Made by a program: the position numbers and the translations under genes. The notes under the pieces are model-generated. The model was not told the origin of the DNA. It did not search any database and worked only from the letters and a program-made list of their open reading frames with translations. From Apostichopus japonicus (lineage: Eukaryota > Echinodermata > Holothuroidea > Aspidochirotida > Stichopodidae), in contig NC_092562.1 of the NCBI RefSeq assembly GCF_037975245.1, forward strand, positions 7,853,001-7,917,000: a stretch of 64,000 bases of DNA. The letters are read 5' to 3'. This document shows positions 1 to 12,109 of the stretch, in pieces. Within the stretch, counting starts at the first letter, position 1. The number at the start of each line of letters is the position of its first letter.

Positions 1-1430
1 CACTCCTCACTTCACACTCATTCACATGCAAATAATATCGAAACTTCCTAAAATGACAATCACATGTTGACAATCAGTGCATCACACCACCTACGAAAAG
101 TTCTGCGTGCTCGCAATTTTATTCACAATATAACAAGTAATGAAGTGTCCCCGAGCCACTCACAAGGGCAATGTCAATGTCACACTGACACCCACAGCAC
201 AGCGCGGGAAGGTTGCTGTAAAAAATCAGCCTCGCGAGAAATGTTTTGAACAATATTGCCATTCCACATTTCTTTAAATTTATATTGTATGTTAGTAAGT
301 AAACGTTTTCTGTCGTATGAATTTGACTTCAGTTCAGTGTTCCCTCTAAGGTGCGGTATTCCCTTCAACTGACTCAGTAATCCCGCAAAGAAAACATTTG
401 TCTGCTTGAAATCCCCGCATCGTTTTCTTGCATTCGCGATAAGTTTATACTCACTACACAACGTATTCACTTGACTGTATGGAGATAAAAACTCTGAAAA
501 TCAGTAGAGAAATTACCACTTGTGTAAGAAAAGTAAGTTGTACACCGTTCAAATTTTACGAAGGATCGAGCAAAACACTTTCGAAAAATTCATGCGAAAC
601 TGGCATATTGTCCTAAATGCAACTAATGTCATGTAAACAAGGCTCTAGTACACCCATTTATGAATAAACCGTAAGACCACATCTGGTGTGAAGCGGGGGA
701 AAAAGAAAGTATTTTCTAGAATTTCCAAAAATACAGAAAAAATAATATCCTACCATAGTTAAGTGCATATAGCCTAACCACCTCGTCGGTTATGGATCTC
801 ACGTAACTACAAAAACACAACAAATTGTATTTTGCAAAGTTGACGTTATCTACAAGAACATGGAAACAATATTTAGCATTTAGTTAATCATGCCAAGTGG
901 CCTAAAACATAAGTTATTACAAGGTTTACTTTCATAATAAAGATGGCCATAGTTAAAGGGGCCTTGATATCGTGATATGCGTGTATGGTATGTGCTGTGC
1001 CTTGTGTACTCCATAAAACGTTCATTGGAAACGTGCCAAGAAAAAGGTTAACCAATAGGTGTTAGACAAGGGAAGCACTCACAGTCATTTGGCAAAGTAC
1101 CTGGGAAAATTCCCAGGTACTGCGCGAACATCGGCGGGAAATCGGCAGTGTGTTCGCGGGGAATTGAACAAGGTTTTCCAACATTGGCTTCAGAGATTCA
1201 GTGGGCTTGCGGCGGCGATGCCTTTGAGTGTATTAAATTATTATGATGCTATTTTGGGATGTTTCAAGTGAGAAATAAAGACACCCAGACACTAGTAAGC
1301 TTTTCTGATTTTTTATTTATCATCTTTTTTAAGTTTTATTTCCTCTTTGGCTCTTTCTCTAACCTTGTTTTTTTTTTCCTGCATGTGAGATTTCCCGCAA
1401 GTTATCAAGATTTCTTTCCCGTTTTGGCGT
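1..1430. other. Non-coding stretch, no gene seen
   Basis: AT-rich sequence with only short random open frames. The one structured item is a hairpin at 1097-1120: a 10-bp stem (GTACCTGGGA / TCCCAGGTAC) with a 4-nt loop. No splice-bounded coding exon and no recognisable transposon end was seen. Confidence 0.5.
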
Positions 1431-1434
1431 CTTT

Positions 1435-3149
1435 TTACAGGCCTGAGTCCTCATCTTTCGTAAACTTGACCTTATCCCTATTGAGTCGCAAGTTTTTCTC
1501 TCGACATCTATCCATGAAGTTTCTTACCATCTGGTCGTGATCACAGATAGCTGCTTCTTTGGTGGGACCCTCCCCATAGACGATAACGTCGTCTACAATA
1601 CATTTTACACCAGGAAAACCCTCTAGGGCCTGATGCTGCCTACGCTGGAACTCTTCCCGCACAGCTTTTAGTCCAAATGGAAGCCTTAGCGATACCTTCC
1701 AAAAGGGGTGTTAAACCTGGTCATCGAGCTTCACATGCCAAAACCCATGCTTCGAATAGCATCGAATACACTAAAGACCTGTGCCTTACTTAAATCTGGG
1801 AGTATATCCTCTAAGGTAGACATCGGATAGTGGCTGCGCTTGAGACCCTTGTTTAGGTCTCTGGGGTCGATACACATTCTCATTTTCCCCGGCTTTACCG
1901 CAGTCAATAGACTGGAGACCCAGGGGGTTGGCTCTGAAACTGGCTTTATGATGTCTTGTTTCACAAGCTTATCTAATTCTGCTTTGAGGTTGTCTCGGAT
2001 CGCCACATAGACCCTACGGGGTGGATGAACTACAGGTACTGCATATGGATCCAGCTGTAGTTTATATTCCCCTTCTAGTTGACCTATGCCCTCAAAATCA
2101 TTATTGTACTCCTGGTACAGGTTTTCAACTTTAGCAAATTGCCCCTCCTTAACAACTTTGACGTTTTTACCATCATTTGCATTCGTGATCGCATTGACGC
2201 CTAGTGGTTTGGCAATGTTTTCATGTCTAACCTCTATGACACCCATCTGCTGGACCGCTTTGCTGCCCAGCAGAGGGATCGCAATATCATTGTCAACAAT
2301 CACAAACTCAGCCCGGTATTTTTTGGGTTCACCAATTTTAGTTTGCATTTACCATTTGGCTTTGAGGTGCTCCCATTGTACATTGATAATACCTGGCTAG
2401 TTTGCTTAATGTTATGCTTACCTAGTTTCTTCATGTAGCTGTTCTGCATTGAGCTGCAAAATGGTTCTTCCTGTCGCATTTGGAACAGGTCTTTCCATAT
2501 GCAGGACACTGGTCCTTCCCAAAGACATGTCTGTTCCCACAGTACTTGCATTTCTGAAGTCTTGCCCGCTTTGTCGGAGCGTGTGCACCTCCGTTTTTGT
2601 CTCGATGGTCTTTATCCTTTCTCTGGATAGTTCTGCCGACTGGCACATATCCTCGCATGATTTCAGGGTAAGTTTCTGTGCCCGTAGTAATACATCTCTG
2701 AGTGCTGAATTTGTGATACCACACACGATCCTATCCCGGACCAGCCAGTCATGCAATGATTCAAAGTTACATGTTTGTGCCAGGACCTTGAGGTCAGCGA
2801 TGTATCTGTCCAACTGCTCCCCTGGCTCCTGAAATCTCGTGAAGAATTTGTATCTTTCTAAGGTTTCGTTTTGCTTTGGGTTGCAGTAGGCATCAAAGAG
2901 TGTGAGGAGCTCTCCAATTTTCAGTGAAATATCGGCAGCACCTGCAGCTGGTACCGGTTTAATAGTTTCATATATCTCACGTCCGGCAGTGCCCATAAGA
3001 TAGAGGCACATTTTTGCTTTTAACTTATCATCTTTGTCAGACATTGCCAGTTCTGCAAATAGCTTGAATTCTTCTTTCCAGTATTGCCATCTGCTGGTCA
3101 GTTTTGGAGAACTAAAATCAATCTTCTCTGGCGGGGGAATTTTATCCAT
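1435..3149 (-). pseudogene. Ty3/gypsy-type retrotransposon, gag-protease-RT part, decayed
   Basis: Remains of an LTR-retrotransposon polyprotein read on the minus strand. The gag-like frame starts at the ATG at 3149-3147 and stays open to about 2418. A zinc-knuckle region lies at about 2431-2560 in another frame; it has a CX2CX4HX4C array ending near NHFAAQC. A protease-end plus reverse-transcriptase frame runs 2348-1731 (RT landmarks such as RMCIDPRDLN). After a stop and frame change, the RT palm continues at 1662-1435 with LPFGL-type sequence just upstream and a VDD catalytic motif (IVDDVIVYG). There are at least three frame disruptions. Homology is lost near 1440, before the RT connection domain, so this copy is broken and truncated at its 3' side. 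Assignment to Ty3/gypsy rests on domain order and motifs; the family name is unknown. Confidence 0.85.
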
Positions 3150-3429
3150 ATTCTTATTGTTACTCGCGATCTTCTGGCAGAATTTATTTCAGGAATCGTC
3201 TGAATGTTACTTTAATTCTCCAACGCGTACTCGGCTTTGTATTGTACCGGCTGTTCATCATCGCAGGCTCTTGCTGCTGGAGGCTCAAGGGTATGTCCTT
3301 GTAATCTCCTTATTTTCAATCTTTCATTTGTTAATCTTGAGTTATTAATGGGATATTGCATTTTAAGATTTGGTTGTCACATTTCAATTGAGAGAATGCT
3401 GTGTTTCACTTAGAGAGTATTGGACAGTG
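3150..3429 (-). other. Leader / inter-element region between LTR-like end and gag
   Basis: This sits between the putative LTR and the gag start on the minus strand. It would hold the primer-binding site and 5' leader if the gag part belongs to the same element. No convincing tRNA-complementary primer site could be picked by eye. No independent gene is visible. Confidence 0.3.
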
Positions 3430-3584
3430 TAGAGTCCTCCTGGTCGGATTCAAGGTGATCAAATAAGATTCAGACGCCAGATTTAACTTTGGTAGCTATC
3501 AGTTTATTTACATATGCAGTACACCCTTTTGACAAGAGGGCACAATACAACAATGGCCTCAGTACACTACATCCCTCCCCTTTT
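3430..3584 (-). repeat. Putative polypurine tract and short LTR
   Basis: On the minus strand the purine run AAAAGGGGAGGGA (plus 3572-3584) is followed at once by TGTAGTGTACTGAGG (from 3571 down). This is the usual PPT / 5'-TG layout of an LTR start. An AATAAA polyadenylation motif lies about 75-80 nt into it, and a TACACTGTCCA-like end lies near 3430. The second LTR is not in view, so the far boundary is a guess. Confidence 0.45.
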
Positions 3585-3799
3585 AGTAAAGAAAGTGATC
3601 TCTTAGAATCTTTTACTTTGCAGTATTAGCATATATCAAATATATCCTTCAAAATACCAACTGCAAACTGTTCCTGTCAAACTGTTTATAATAAATTTGC
3701 AAGGATAACTTTACTCACAACAGAGTAACAACGAATAAAACTTGAACTATATACAAAGTACTCTCATCTCTCGGTCGACTGGTTATCGAATGTTTGTCA

Positions 3800-5410
3800 C
3801 AAAATCTTCAAATCGACTGGGCATTTTATGCGTTCGAGAGGGTCAGCTTGGTTTGACACCGAATCCTCAGAGACAAAATTGTCCCCAACACTAGCCGGTT
3901 CTGATGCAGACTCTTGACCAGTTTCAAACTTCTTGACATGAGATGAGTTTCTCTTATAATTAACTCCCTCAGGAGACTGAACTGTAACTTGGCTATGGTA
4001 CTTATCTACGACATCAACAGTGTTTCATGCAAGGGAGTTGACAATTTGTCAACTTTCTTTTGCCTTAGGAGAACTTGAAAACCAACACCAATGTTGTTTC
4101 CCTGACATTCCATCTTTGATCTGCGTAATCTTTCACAACCTGTTTTCTCTCTGTGTCCCTATCCCTTATCTCTTAAGCTTGGCAGTTTTCACCTAACACT
4201 GATAATTTGCATTTAATGTACCTGCCAATCATCAACTTAGCTGGACTTTTCCCTGTAGTGGAATGTGGAGTTGACCTATATGCAAGAAGGAATTTATTCA
4301 GTTCCCTTTTCCAATCCCTTTTTTCTACATGTGCAACTTTAATTGCTTTGAGCAATGTCCGGTTCTGCCGTTCAACTTCTCCATTGGCTTGTGGTCATAA
4401 AGGAGTCGTCCTGTGGTGATCTATGTCACACTGAACCAAGAACTCACTAAATCTTGAGGATGTAAAATTTGACCCATTATCAGTCTTCAGTGATCTTGGA
4501 TAACCATAACATGCAACCATTTGTTCTAACACTATGATTGTCTTTTCATTGGTGATAGAAGTCAACAGCTCGACCTCAAAATATCGACTGTAATAGTCAA
4601 CAACTACCAACACATACCTGCCATCAGGTAAGGGGCCTAATATATCGTCAGCAATATCCTCCCAAGGACCAGGCGGTAGGGGTGTCGATTTTATGGGTTC
4701 CCGCTGAGGTAGTTCACCTACCACTTGACACCCATGACAACTTCTACATTTTTGTTCGACTTGTTCATCCACCCCTGGCCACCAGACTTTAGTCCTAAGT
4801 CTCTGTTTACATTTTACGATCCCTTGGTGGCCTTCATGAGCAAGGTTCACCACTTGATCTCTCAGACCCGTTGGGATAACTAACCAAGTACCCCTTAAGA
4901 CTATTTTACCGATCGCAGACAACTCAGTGTGCACCATCTTGTACGATACAGGTAAATTTGTCCAATCTTCTGATTCAATGCATTGCCTAACAGTGGATAG
5001 TTCTTCGTCTACAGCTGACTCTCTTTCAATTTCTTGAATTGATAGCGCACTTGGTGTAGCTTGCTGAGTTACAAATCTGATATACTCTTCAGCCTCATTC
5101 ACACTTGTGTCTACTTTGCCAGACACCATTCGAGATAAGCAATCTGCAATATTTGAAGGTCCGGGAATGTATTTTACTGTGTAATCATACGACTGAAGCC
5201 TTTGAACCCAATGCTCAATTCTTGCCGGTGGATTTGCCCTTTCTGAATATATGAACTCTAGGGGTTTGTGATCGGTTAGTATTTCAAACTTCAAGCCATA
5301 TAAGTACAGGTATACATGAAAACGCTCACATGCCCACACGATGGCTAGACTCTTTTTCCGTTTGAGAGTAACAATAATTTTTCTCTGTCGATTCTGGAGT
5401 CAGGACTCCC
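3800..5410 (-). pseudogene. Ty3/gypsy-type retrotransposon, RNase H-integrase part, decayed
   Basis: Minus-strand open frame 5339-4395 plus its continuation. It begins inside RNase H: the TDHKPLEF motif, then a Ty3-like linker with YIPGPSNIADCLSRM. It runs through the integrase HHCC zinc finger (HEGHQG...CRSCHGC) and the catalytic core (VVVDYYSRYFE; LKTDNGSNF). One in-frame TGA near 4395 precedes the region that should hold the catalytic Glu, and the frame then continues to about 4173. Weak integrase-tail similarity can be followed to about 3800 after a further frame change. Upstream, RNase H similarity can be traced with a frame break near 5350 to about 5410. The element is inactive. It sits 5' of the gag-RT part on the same strand, the reverse of the normal order. 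Confidence 0.85.
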
Positions 5411-8400
5411 AGTCTAGTTTTGTTCAGTGTAGGTTTCACAAAAAATGTAATCATGTTAACTTCATAAAGGGTATTGCCAGATTGCGTAGCTAATAATAAA
5501 TTTGTTCATTCGAATTAAATGTTTGCAGGTGATGAGATATGCAACTCAGTGGATTACCCTCTTGTTAACTTATAGTAATTGTTCTGTCAATCTGTATTGA
5601 TTGCTGCAAGCTGATATTGTATTTAGAGTATTGGGGTTTTGCTGTCTACAGGCTAGTACTCAGGAGGAAGGCTTGAGCGAACCATGGGTGAAGTTGATAT
5701 TAGTTTGGGTTTGGGTTGGAAATGAACCATCCTTTTTTCAATGAGGAAATACATTCAACACAGTAACTTACTTTTGATATTTTAATGTATTCCTGTTTGA
5801 TTGATCAGTCCATTAAGCTGACATTCTAATGCTTTCATTATATTTACTTATGATTAACTGTAATATTACTGTATTGTCTGAGAGAATTTCCCCTTGTGTG
5901 TATGAAGGTCTGAATTGTTTTTTTTTCAAAGGTCTTATCTGTTTGCCATATTTACAGTCATGTATCATGATTCCATCGTAATATGTATTTTGGTTAAAAG
6001 ATTTATATATTGTGTTTTGTAGTGTTTTCTCCGAAAAGGCTGTCATTGTCTCCCCGCAAAAACATTTCTGCAACCCTCACCGATCACTTATGAAGTAGAG
6101 GTGGAGAACCCAAAATTTGGTAATTTCCCCTGCTCATCTGTGATTTTCTTCCTAACATTGTCCCATTTTCCAGTTATTTAATGGACACATCTCCCCATGC
6201 TCACACCATTGAAGTTTAAGCGTTACCAGCAATAACTCTTAGGTGAAAGAACAAAGTCTGCATGCTGGATATGAATGTAAGAGACTGACTTCGGTCAGCT
6301 TGCAGCTTTGATAAGCCAATGAGGCTTCTTCGCGAGTTCCTGCTTGCAGGAGGATCTAATGTACATACATACACACATGCATACACACACACATACATAC
6401 ATATAGTAACCTTTGTGAGTAAATGTAAAGAAGCATACATGGCTCAGCAAAATGTGTGCTACTTTAGTAAGTTAATTGATTTTAATTAGAAACAAGAAAT
6501 GTAATTACAATTTCTTAACCTCACACAGGTCACTTGATAGCATTAAAGTGTTTTCTTCTAATTATTTCTGTGCAAACAGAAGAAACAGACAATAATTGTC
6601 TTCATTGAAGCAGTTCTACTATTGCAACAAGTAGGCCATCTATGGAGATGTAGATCAAACTTTGGGTATTATGATACCTTAGACTCTATGTCAAATGTCA
6701 TGAAAGGTACTACGTGCCAGTTCATGTTAATGGATATATTAAGCCACCCACCAACTTTGAAGTCCAGACATGTGGTTTAAAGGAGTATCTGACAAACATT
6801 TTGCACCAACCTGGACAATTTTGAATTTTTGCACTCATAATAGTTGATGCGCTGTAAATTATAGAGCCCCAAATCCCACATCTGTTTGAGGGTTCTGGCC
6901 ATTTTTGGAATGTGTGTATAATGACCAAGGTATTGGTTTTAGCAATTTAACCTTTGACCCTCTGACAATACGTTATGGAGGCACAATTAATATCCCAATC
7001 CCAGGCACATACCCACTAATTAAGTTAGAGTCCACCTGCCTTATGGTTAAGGAAGAGTTTGCGACACACTCCTTTGCACAAATTTAGACAATTTTGCATG
7101 ACCTCTGACCTCCTTCACTCGTGTAACCTCTGGCCTTTACAGTACATGAATTAATGTGCAGTGAACTTGTGCAGTCTGATATCACACATGATTGTGAGAT
7201 TTGGCCTATACGTTATTGTGGTAAACTTTTTGAATAATGGCCAAAATTCTGGTTTTAGTAATTTGACATTTGACCCTATGATGTTATAAATCACAAAGGC
7301 ACTGAGTCAAGAAGCAGATGAACTTCTAGTTGTGTATTTGTCTGCATGGTTATAAGAGCTGACATTGCATTTATTAATGTAATATGTCAAAGGTCATATG
7401 TTCATTGGAGGTCAAAGGGTAATACTTTGTGTACCTTTTTTTCTCTTGTCAATGGCTGAAAGAGTGATGTTAACTTCTCTTAAATGTTAAAGAATAAAGA
7501 GGCCATGACATGTAAAATCCAACTAACCGAGAGTAACTTCCTCTGAATCTATGAGAAGATCTATGTTCAAAACTATTCTCATCACCTTCAAAACCTCAAG
7601 GATTAATTAGAAATTGATTTTAATATTCGCATCCGAAAACAGACCTCTGAAAATGCGATTTCAAGACAACGATGGCGTCATATTAGGAACACAAGTGCCA
7701 AGCCCAGGCATGTACCGGATGCGCGACGATCATACCGTCACACATACACCTAGTCGTATTAGTATTAGGGTTACTAGCTGAAGTCGCAATAGACGAAGAA
7801 TTTTTGTTGTATCATCTAAATTAACACCCCCTCCATTGCCCTATTTTGTAGTACTGTAATAAGCTATGAGGTTAGGTTCAGAAGGGATGGGTTATCTTCT
7901 TGTGAAAAATCTCAGTACCACAATTTATTCCTGGAATATGCTGGGTCAGTTAGTTATGGCAATAATATTTCTTATTTGTTTTCCAGGAAAACCATTTTTT
8001 GTTTGGGAGGGTGTGGGGGGGGGGGGGTGATAGGGATGGGTCAAAATAAGTAGTTAAAAAGAATATATTCCAAAGGGTGTTAAATCTCACAGCAATTTAA
8101 TTTAAACAGTCACAGAGCAAAAAATTCCAAAACGTAGTTCAAATCTTAAATCATTGAACAAGTCTGTGACTAAACCAACATTAACAACAATCATTGTATT
8201 ATATGACATAAATATAAAACTGTACTTTCCATAGAAAGTATCATACTTAAATTACACTGATGTAACTTGTAACATCAAAGGAGGTAATTTAAGGAAAAAC
8301 TATTTACATGAAAGTTTTGGTTTTAAGCCTACAAAACAGATGCATGTCCATCAACATCAATCATTGTTGTGACCAATTAATTAGAATAAACCAGAAGCAA

Positions 8401-9160
8401 ATAGAATAAAGGGTAATTTTAACCAAGAAACACTGTACTGTACAGGCAACTCACATGCAATAATGTTACCCACGCACGACGACACTTCCAACACTGACAC
8501 ACAACGGGAAACACAGCATCACGCGCATTAAAACAATCGAAGACCATTAACAGGGTGTACTGCTGAGTTTCTGAAGAAAGATTGTAAAACAAACCACCTG
8601 CTGCTGAAGAAAAAAGCCTAAACATCTAAGAGTTCTGCTGCCTCCAGTGGTCTTTATTTTGACTTTCTGTCAAATATCATTGGAGTTATGGATATATTGG
8701 CTTCCAGATTAAAGGTACAAAGCAAACATGTCTGGGAGATAAATGCTCCTAAAAAGGTCAATCCCTGTTCACTTATGCACATAATACATGACATCACGGT
8801 CACGCCAATACACGTGTCCAAATGCTTCAAAACATGCATTTTCTTTTCATTGTTGATGTTGGGTCTGGAAAATAACCATTTCATCCTTAATTAATAGTCT
8901 TGAATTCCAATATATCAACACTGAGGGAACCCTGACTGATTAATAATCCAACACAATCATAGAATATTTGTTTCTGGAGGGATTTCTCAACCAAGGCTTC
9001 CTATACAATTGAGTTCTCCTGGCAACTTGAATTCAGTGTACTGACCATTGGCTGGAAACTTACTTCTGATTGGACTGCACATGATGGTAGCACGACCCTG
9101 CAGTGTCTTGCTAGGAACCCCCAGAACCATTGAACCTGTTGACGGTAGGCTATGTATCTG
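5411..9160. other. Non-coding stretch with dispersed repeats
   Basis: No exon with a credible product was found. It holds a CA/CATA-rich microsatellite at 6359-6402, a G13 run at 8015-8027, and at about 6.66-7.40 kb a degenerate repeat. The repeat is rich in 'tttgaccctctgac / gacctctgacct' phrases and resembles tandem copies at 56.95-57.75 kb. Short frames here, including 8419-8625 and 8654-8884, look random. Confidence 0.5.
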
Positions 9161-9164
9161 TAGT

Positions 9165-9390
9165 GCTTGAAAAAAATTGACGCAACTTTGTAATTGACGC
9201 ACCTTCATATATATTATATATATATTACTAGCATGCAATACAGCAGGCAACCTGAACTTTGTGCAGTCAAGCAGAGTTATATATTTCATGAGTTTGAATC
9301 CATTTCAGGTATATGCTGATCAATTTGTGTTGTTTTTTAAGCGTTAACTGCCTCCCCCCAGTTTTGCACATTTTTCTGGGCATTAAGTTT
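9165..9390 (+). repeat. Dispersed repeat, copy 1 (second copy at 63.29-63.49 kb)
   Basis: Shares with 63290-63490 the phrases AATTGACGCACCTTC, 'gcagtcaagcagagtt', 'aatccatttcaggt' and 'atgctgatcaa', then a C-run (ccccccagttttgcacatttt). Same order and same strand, so this is one repeat family of at least 200 bp. No coding capacity is visible and its class is unknown. Confidence 0.75.
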
Positions 9391-9495
9391 GGTTTAGTAG
9401 AGGAAAAAAAGGATCAGGAGGGACACTCAAGTTCCCATCAAAGACCCTAGAGGAGAGGAATAAAAACTGAAGACACAAACACTCAGACCCGATTA

Positions 9496-10160
9496 CATAT
9501 GGAACGCCAAAAGGGTAATGCATTTTGTCGTCTCCGTCGAGTTTGTCCACTTCGATGTTGTTGTCTCGATCGAGTTTGTTGCCTCGATCGAGTTTGTTGT
9601 CTCGATCGAGTTTGTTGCCTCGATCGAGTTTGTTGCCTCGATCGAGTTGGTTGTCTCGATCGAGTTTGTTGCCTCGATCGAGTTTGTTGCCTCGATCGAG
9701 TTTGTTGCCTCGATCTATTTTGTTGTCTCGATCGAGTTTGATGTCTCGTTGTTGCCTCGATCGAGTTTGATGTCTCGATCTATTTTGTTGCCTCGATCGA
9801 GTTTGTTGCCTCGATCGAGTTTGTTGCCTCGATCGAGTTTGTTGCCTCGATCGAGTTTGCTGCCTCGATCGAGTTTGATGCCTCGATCGAGTTTGCTGCC
9901 ACGATCGAGTTTGCTGCCTCGATCTATTTTGTTGTCTCGATCGAGTTTGATGTCTCGATCGAGTTTGTTGCCTCGATCGAGTTTGTTGCCTCGATCGAGT
10001 TTGTTGTCTCGATCGAGTTTGCGATCGAGTTTGTTGTCTCGATCGAGTTTGATGTCTCGATCGAGTTTGTTGCCTCGATCGAGTTTGTTGCCTCGATCGA
10101 GTTTGTTGCCTCGATCGAGTTTGTTGCCTCGATCGAGTTTGTTGCCTCGATCTATTTTGT
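9496..10160 (+). repeat. 18-bp satellite cassette 1, TCGATCGA-containing
   Basis: Opens with a leader 'atggaacgccaaaag' (9499) followed by about 33 units of TTGTTGCCTCGATCGAGT, with variants in the third-position T/C and a few unit truncations. Each unit holds the palindrome TCGATCGA. Because 18 nt is six codons, all three plus frames stay open, giving (VASIEF)n, (LLPRSS)n and (CCLDRV)n strings. These are shadows of the repeat, not evidence for a gene. The same leader starts the arrays at 10402 and, inverted, at 20052. Confidence 0.9.
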
Positions 10161-10398
10161 TAAACTATTCAATAATTGAATGTACAATGCACACGTACGC
10201 ACACATAACACTATGCTACTGCTACACACACAAAAAAGCGCGAATCGGCGTCGTCATATCTCGCGTAACACGCGGAATTATCCAAACTGTTTCCAAAAGA
10301 ACCGATGCTAGTTACAAAATGGCCCAAAATTTCAAAGATTTACTTGTTTACTCAAGGTTTCGTACTAACGAAGAGTCAGCTGACTCTCAAGGTTTACA

Positions 10399-10685
10399 CG
10401 TATGGAACGCCAAAAGCGCAACGCATTTCGTTGCCTCGATCGATTTCGCCTCCTTCTATTTCGTTGCCTCCCTTTATTTCGTTGCCTCCTTCTATTTCGT
10501 TGCCTCCTTCTATTTTGTTGCCTTCTTCTATTTCGTTGCCTCCTTCTATTTCGTTGCCTTCTTCTATTTCGCTGCCTTCTTCTATTTCGTTGCCTCCTTC
10601 TATTTTGCTGCCTCCACCTATTTCGTTGCCTCGTTCTACATCGTTGCCTCATTCGATTTCGTTGCCTCGACTGAATTCGCCTGGT
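10399..10685 (+). repeat. 18-bp satellite cassette 2, CCTTCTATTTCGTTG-type
   Basis: Same leader as cassette 1 (atggaacgccaaaag at 10402), then about 13 units of an 18-mer related to TTCGTTGCCTCCTTCTAT. The sequence TCGATCGA is retained only in the first unit, so the array seems to have expanded from a diverged first unit. It ends at about 10685. Confidence 0.85.
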
Positions 10686-11179
10686 TATGTTAATTAGGTA
10701 TTGCAGGCATGCATTGGTGGGCGGAGCTTTTTTCTCCTTCGGTCGCGACCGGCCGCGAATATTTTTTTCCCAAACTGAACTGACACTGAAATTATTTCCT
10801 CGATTCTGATTGGCTCTCAGCGAGCCAATGGGTTTCCGTACGTATAGTTTATAAGGCTATCTGCTACAACTAGTTTAGCAAGTCAAAAGACACAGACATA
10901 TTGTCAAATGCCTTTTTTTGTGACATTCACTGGCTGGCACACACTCGCTCGCCGTCTTCAAGGCCACTGCATATTCGACTAGGCCTACCATGATTCATTG
11001 ACTGAATACATTTTGAATTTATGATTATAAAACTAAAAGTATCGCAACTCCGAATATACACAAACACCTCGTACATATCATCGGCTACATGTATACAATT
11101 ACAAATGAACTTTGTTTTATTGTGTTGTATACTATACGCAGTACAATAGGCTATAGCCTGAAAACTTATATTGGTTCAC

Positions 11180-11480
11180 CGACTAACATAACGTTAGTCT
11201 ACTAATTTATTCCTTAGTTAGTTGGATTTCTTAGTCGGTCATCTTAGTCGATCAACAATTTCTTAGTCGATAAATGTATATTAGTCAGTTACATTAGTTC
11301 GTGACATTAGTCGGTCTTTACCGACTAATTTATATGGGCCACCGACTAGTTTATAGCAGGTTTTACATTAGTCAGGATGGTGCCTCTCCCGACTAACCTT
11401 TCTTAGTCGGTATCGACTGACTAGTTGCACTGACTAGAATCACTGAAAGAGTTAAACCCGACTAGTTTTACTGACTAGCA
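11180..11480. repeat. Left subterminal TTAGTC/GACTAA cluster
   Basis: About 20 copies of TTAGTC, GACTAA or GACTAG occur in 300 bp in mixed orientation, many as TTAGTCGGT or ACCGACTAA. The end of the cluster has a duplicated 'actgactag(a/c)atcactgaaag' phrase. Confidence 0.8.
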
Positions 11481-12109
11481 TCACTGAAAGAAAAGAGAGC
11501 AGAAGAAACACAAATAATGTGTACGTTGGCAGTATTTATTTCTGATAAAACTTCTGATGTCTACAAAGGCTGACTTTCGACAGATAGAGAAGAAATCACT
11601 GTAAACAAAATCTGAAAATATGATTTTATTCCAACAAAGTTAAGACAAGTTAATGGATCAAACATGAATCGCAAAAGTATAGCACTGCACAATAATGCAA
11701 AGTTGAATCTTGGGCAAGGGTTCCTCATGACTTTCGTTTTAAAGTGGTACCCCAAATCGACACCAGTTAAGTCTTCACGAACAAAGAGTGTTTCTCTTAA
11801 CTACAAATGGCCTCCCACTTGTCTTCAGGAAGCCAAAATCTGCACCATTATTGACCTGTGAACAGAAAATATGATATACGTGTAAGCACAGATCTACAGA
11901 TATAGCACATGATAACTCACATTATCATAAACATACATTTACATTAAAATTTTATAACATATTTGGAGGTATACATTTAAATCTAGGTCCCTCAAATTAT
12001 AAGCCAGGAATAGCAGCTTTACCAAATAATTATTAGCTTTGCACAGCATAACACCAAGTTATTTTTCAAAGCTTAATAATTATGTTAATCATGTTAACAA
12101 TGATCCCAA

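Noticed and set aside
9518-10693. 391-codon plus-strand open frame of (VASIEF)n type
   Set aside because: All three frames are open because the 18-bp unit is a multiple of 3 and lacks stops. There is no non-repetitive domain or splice context.
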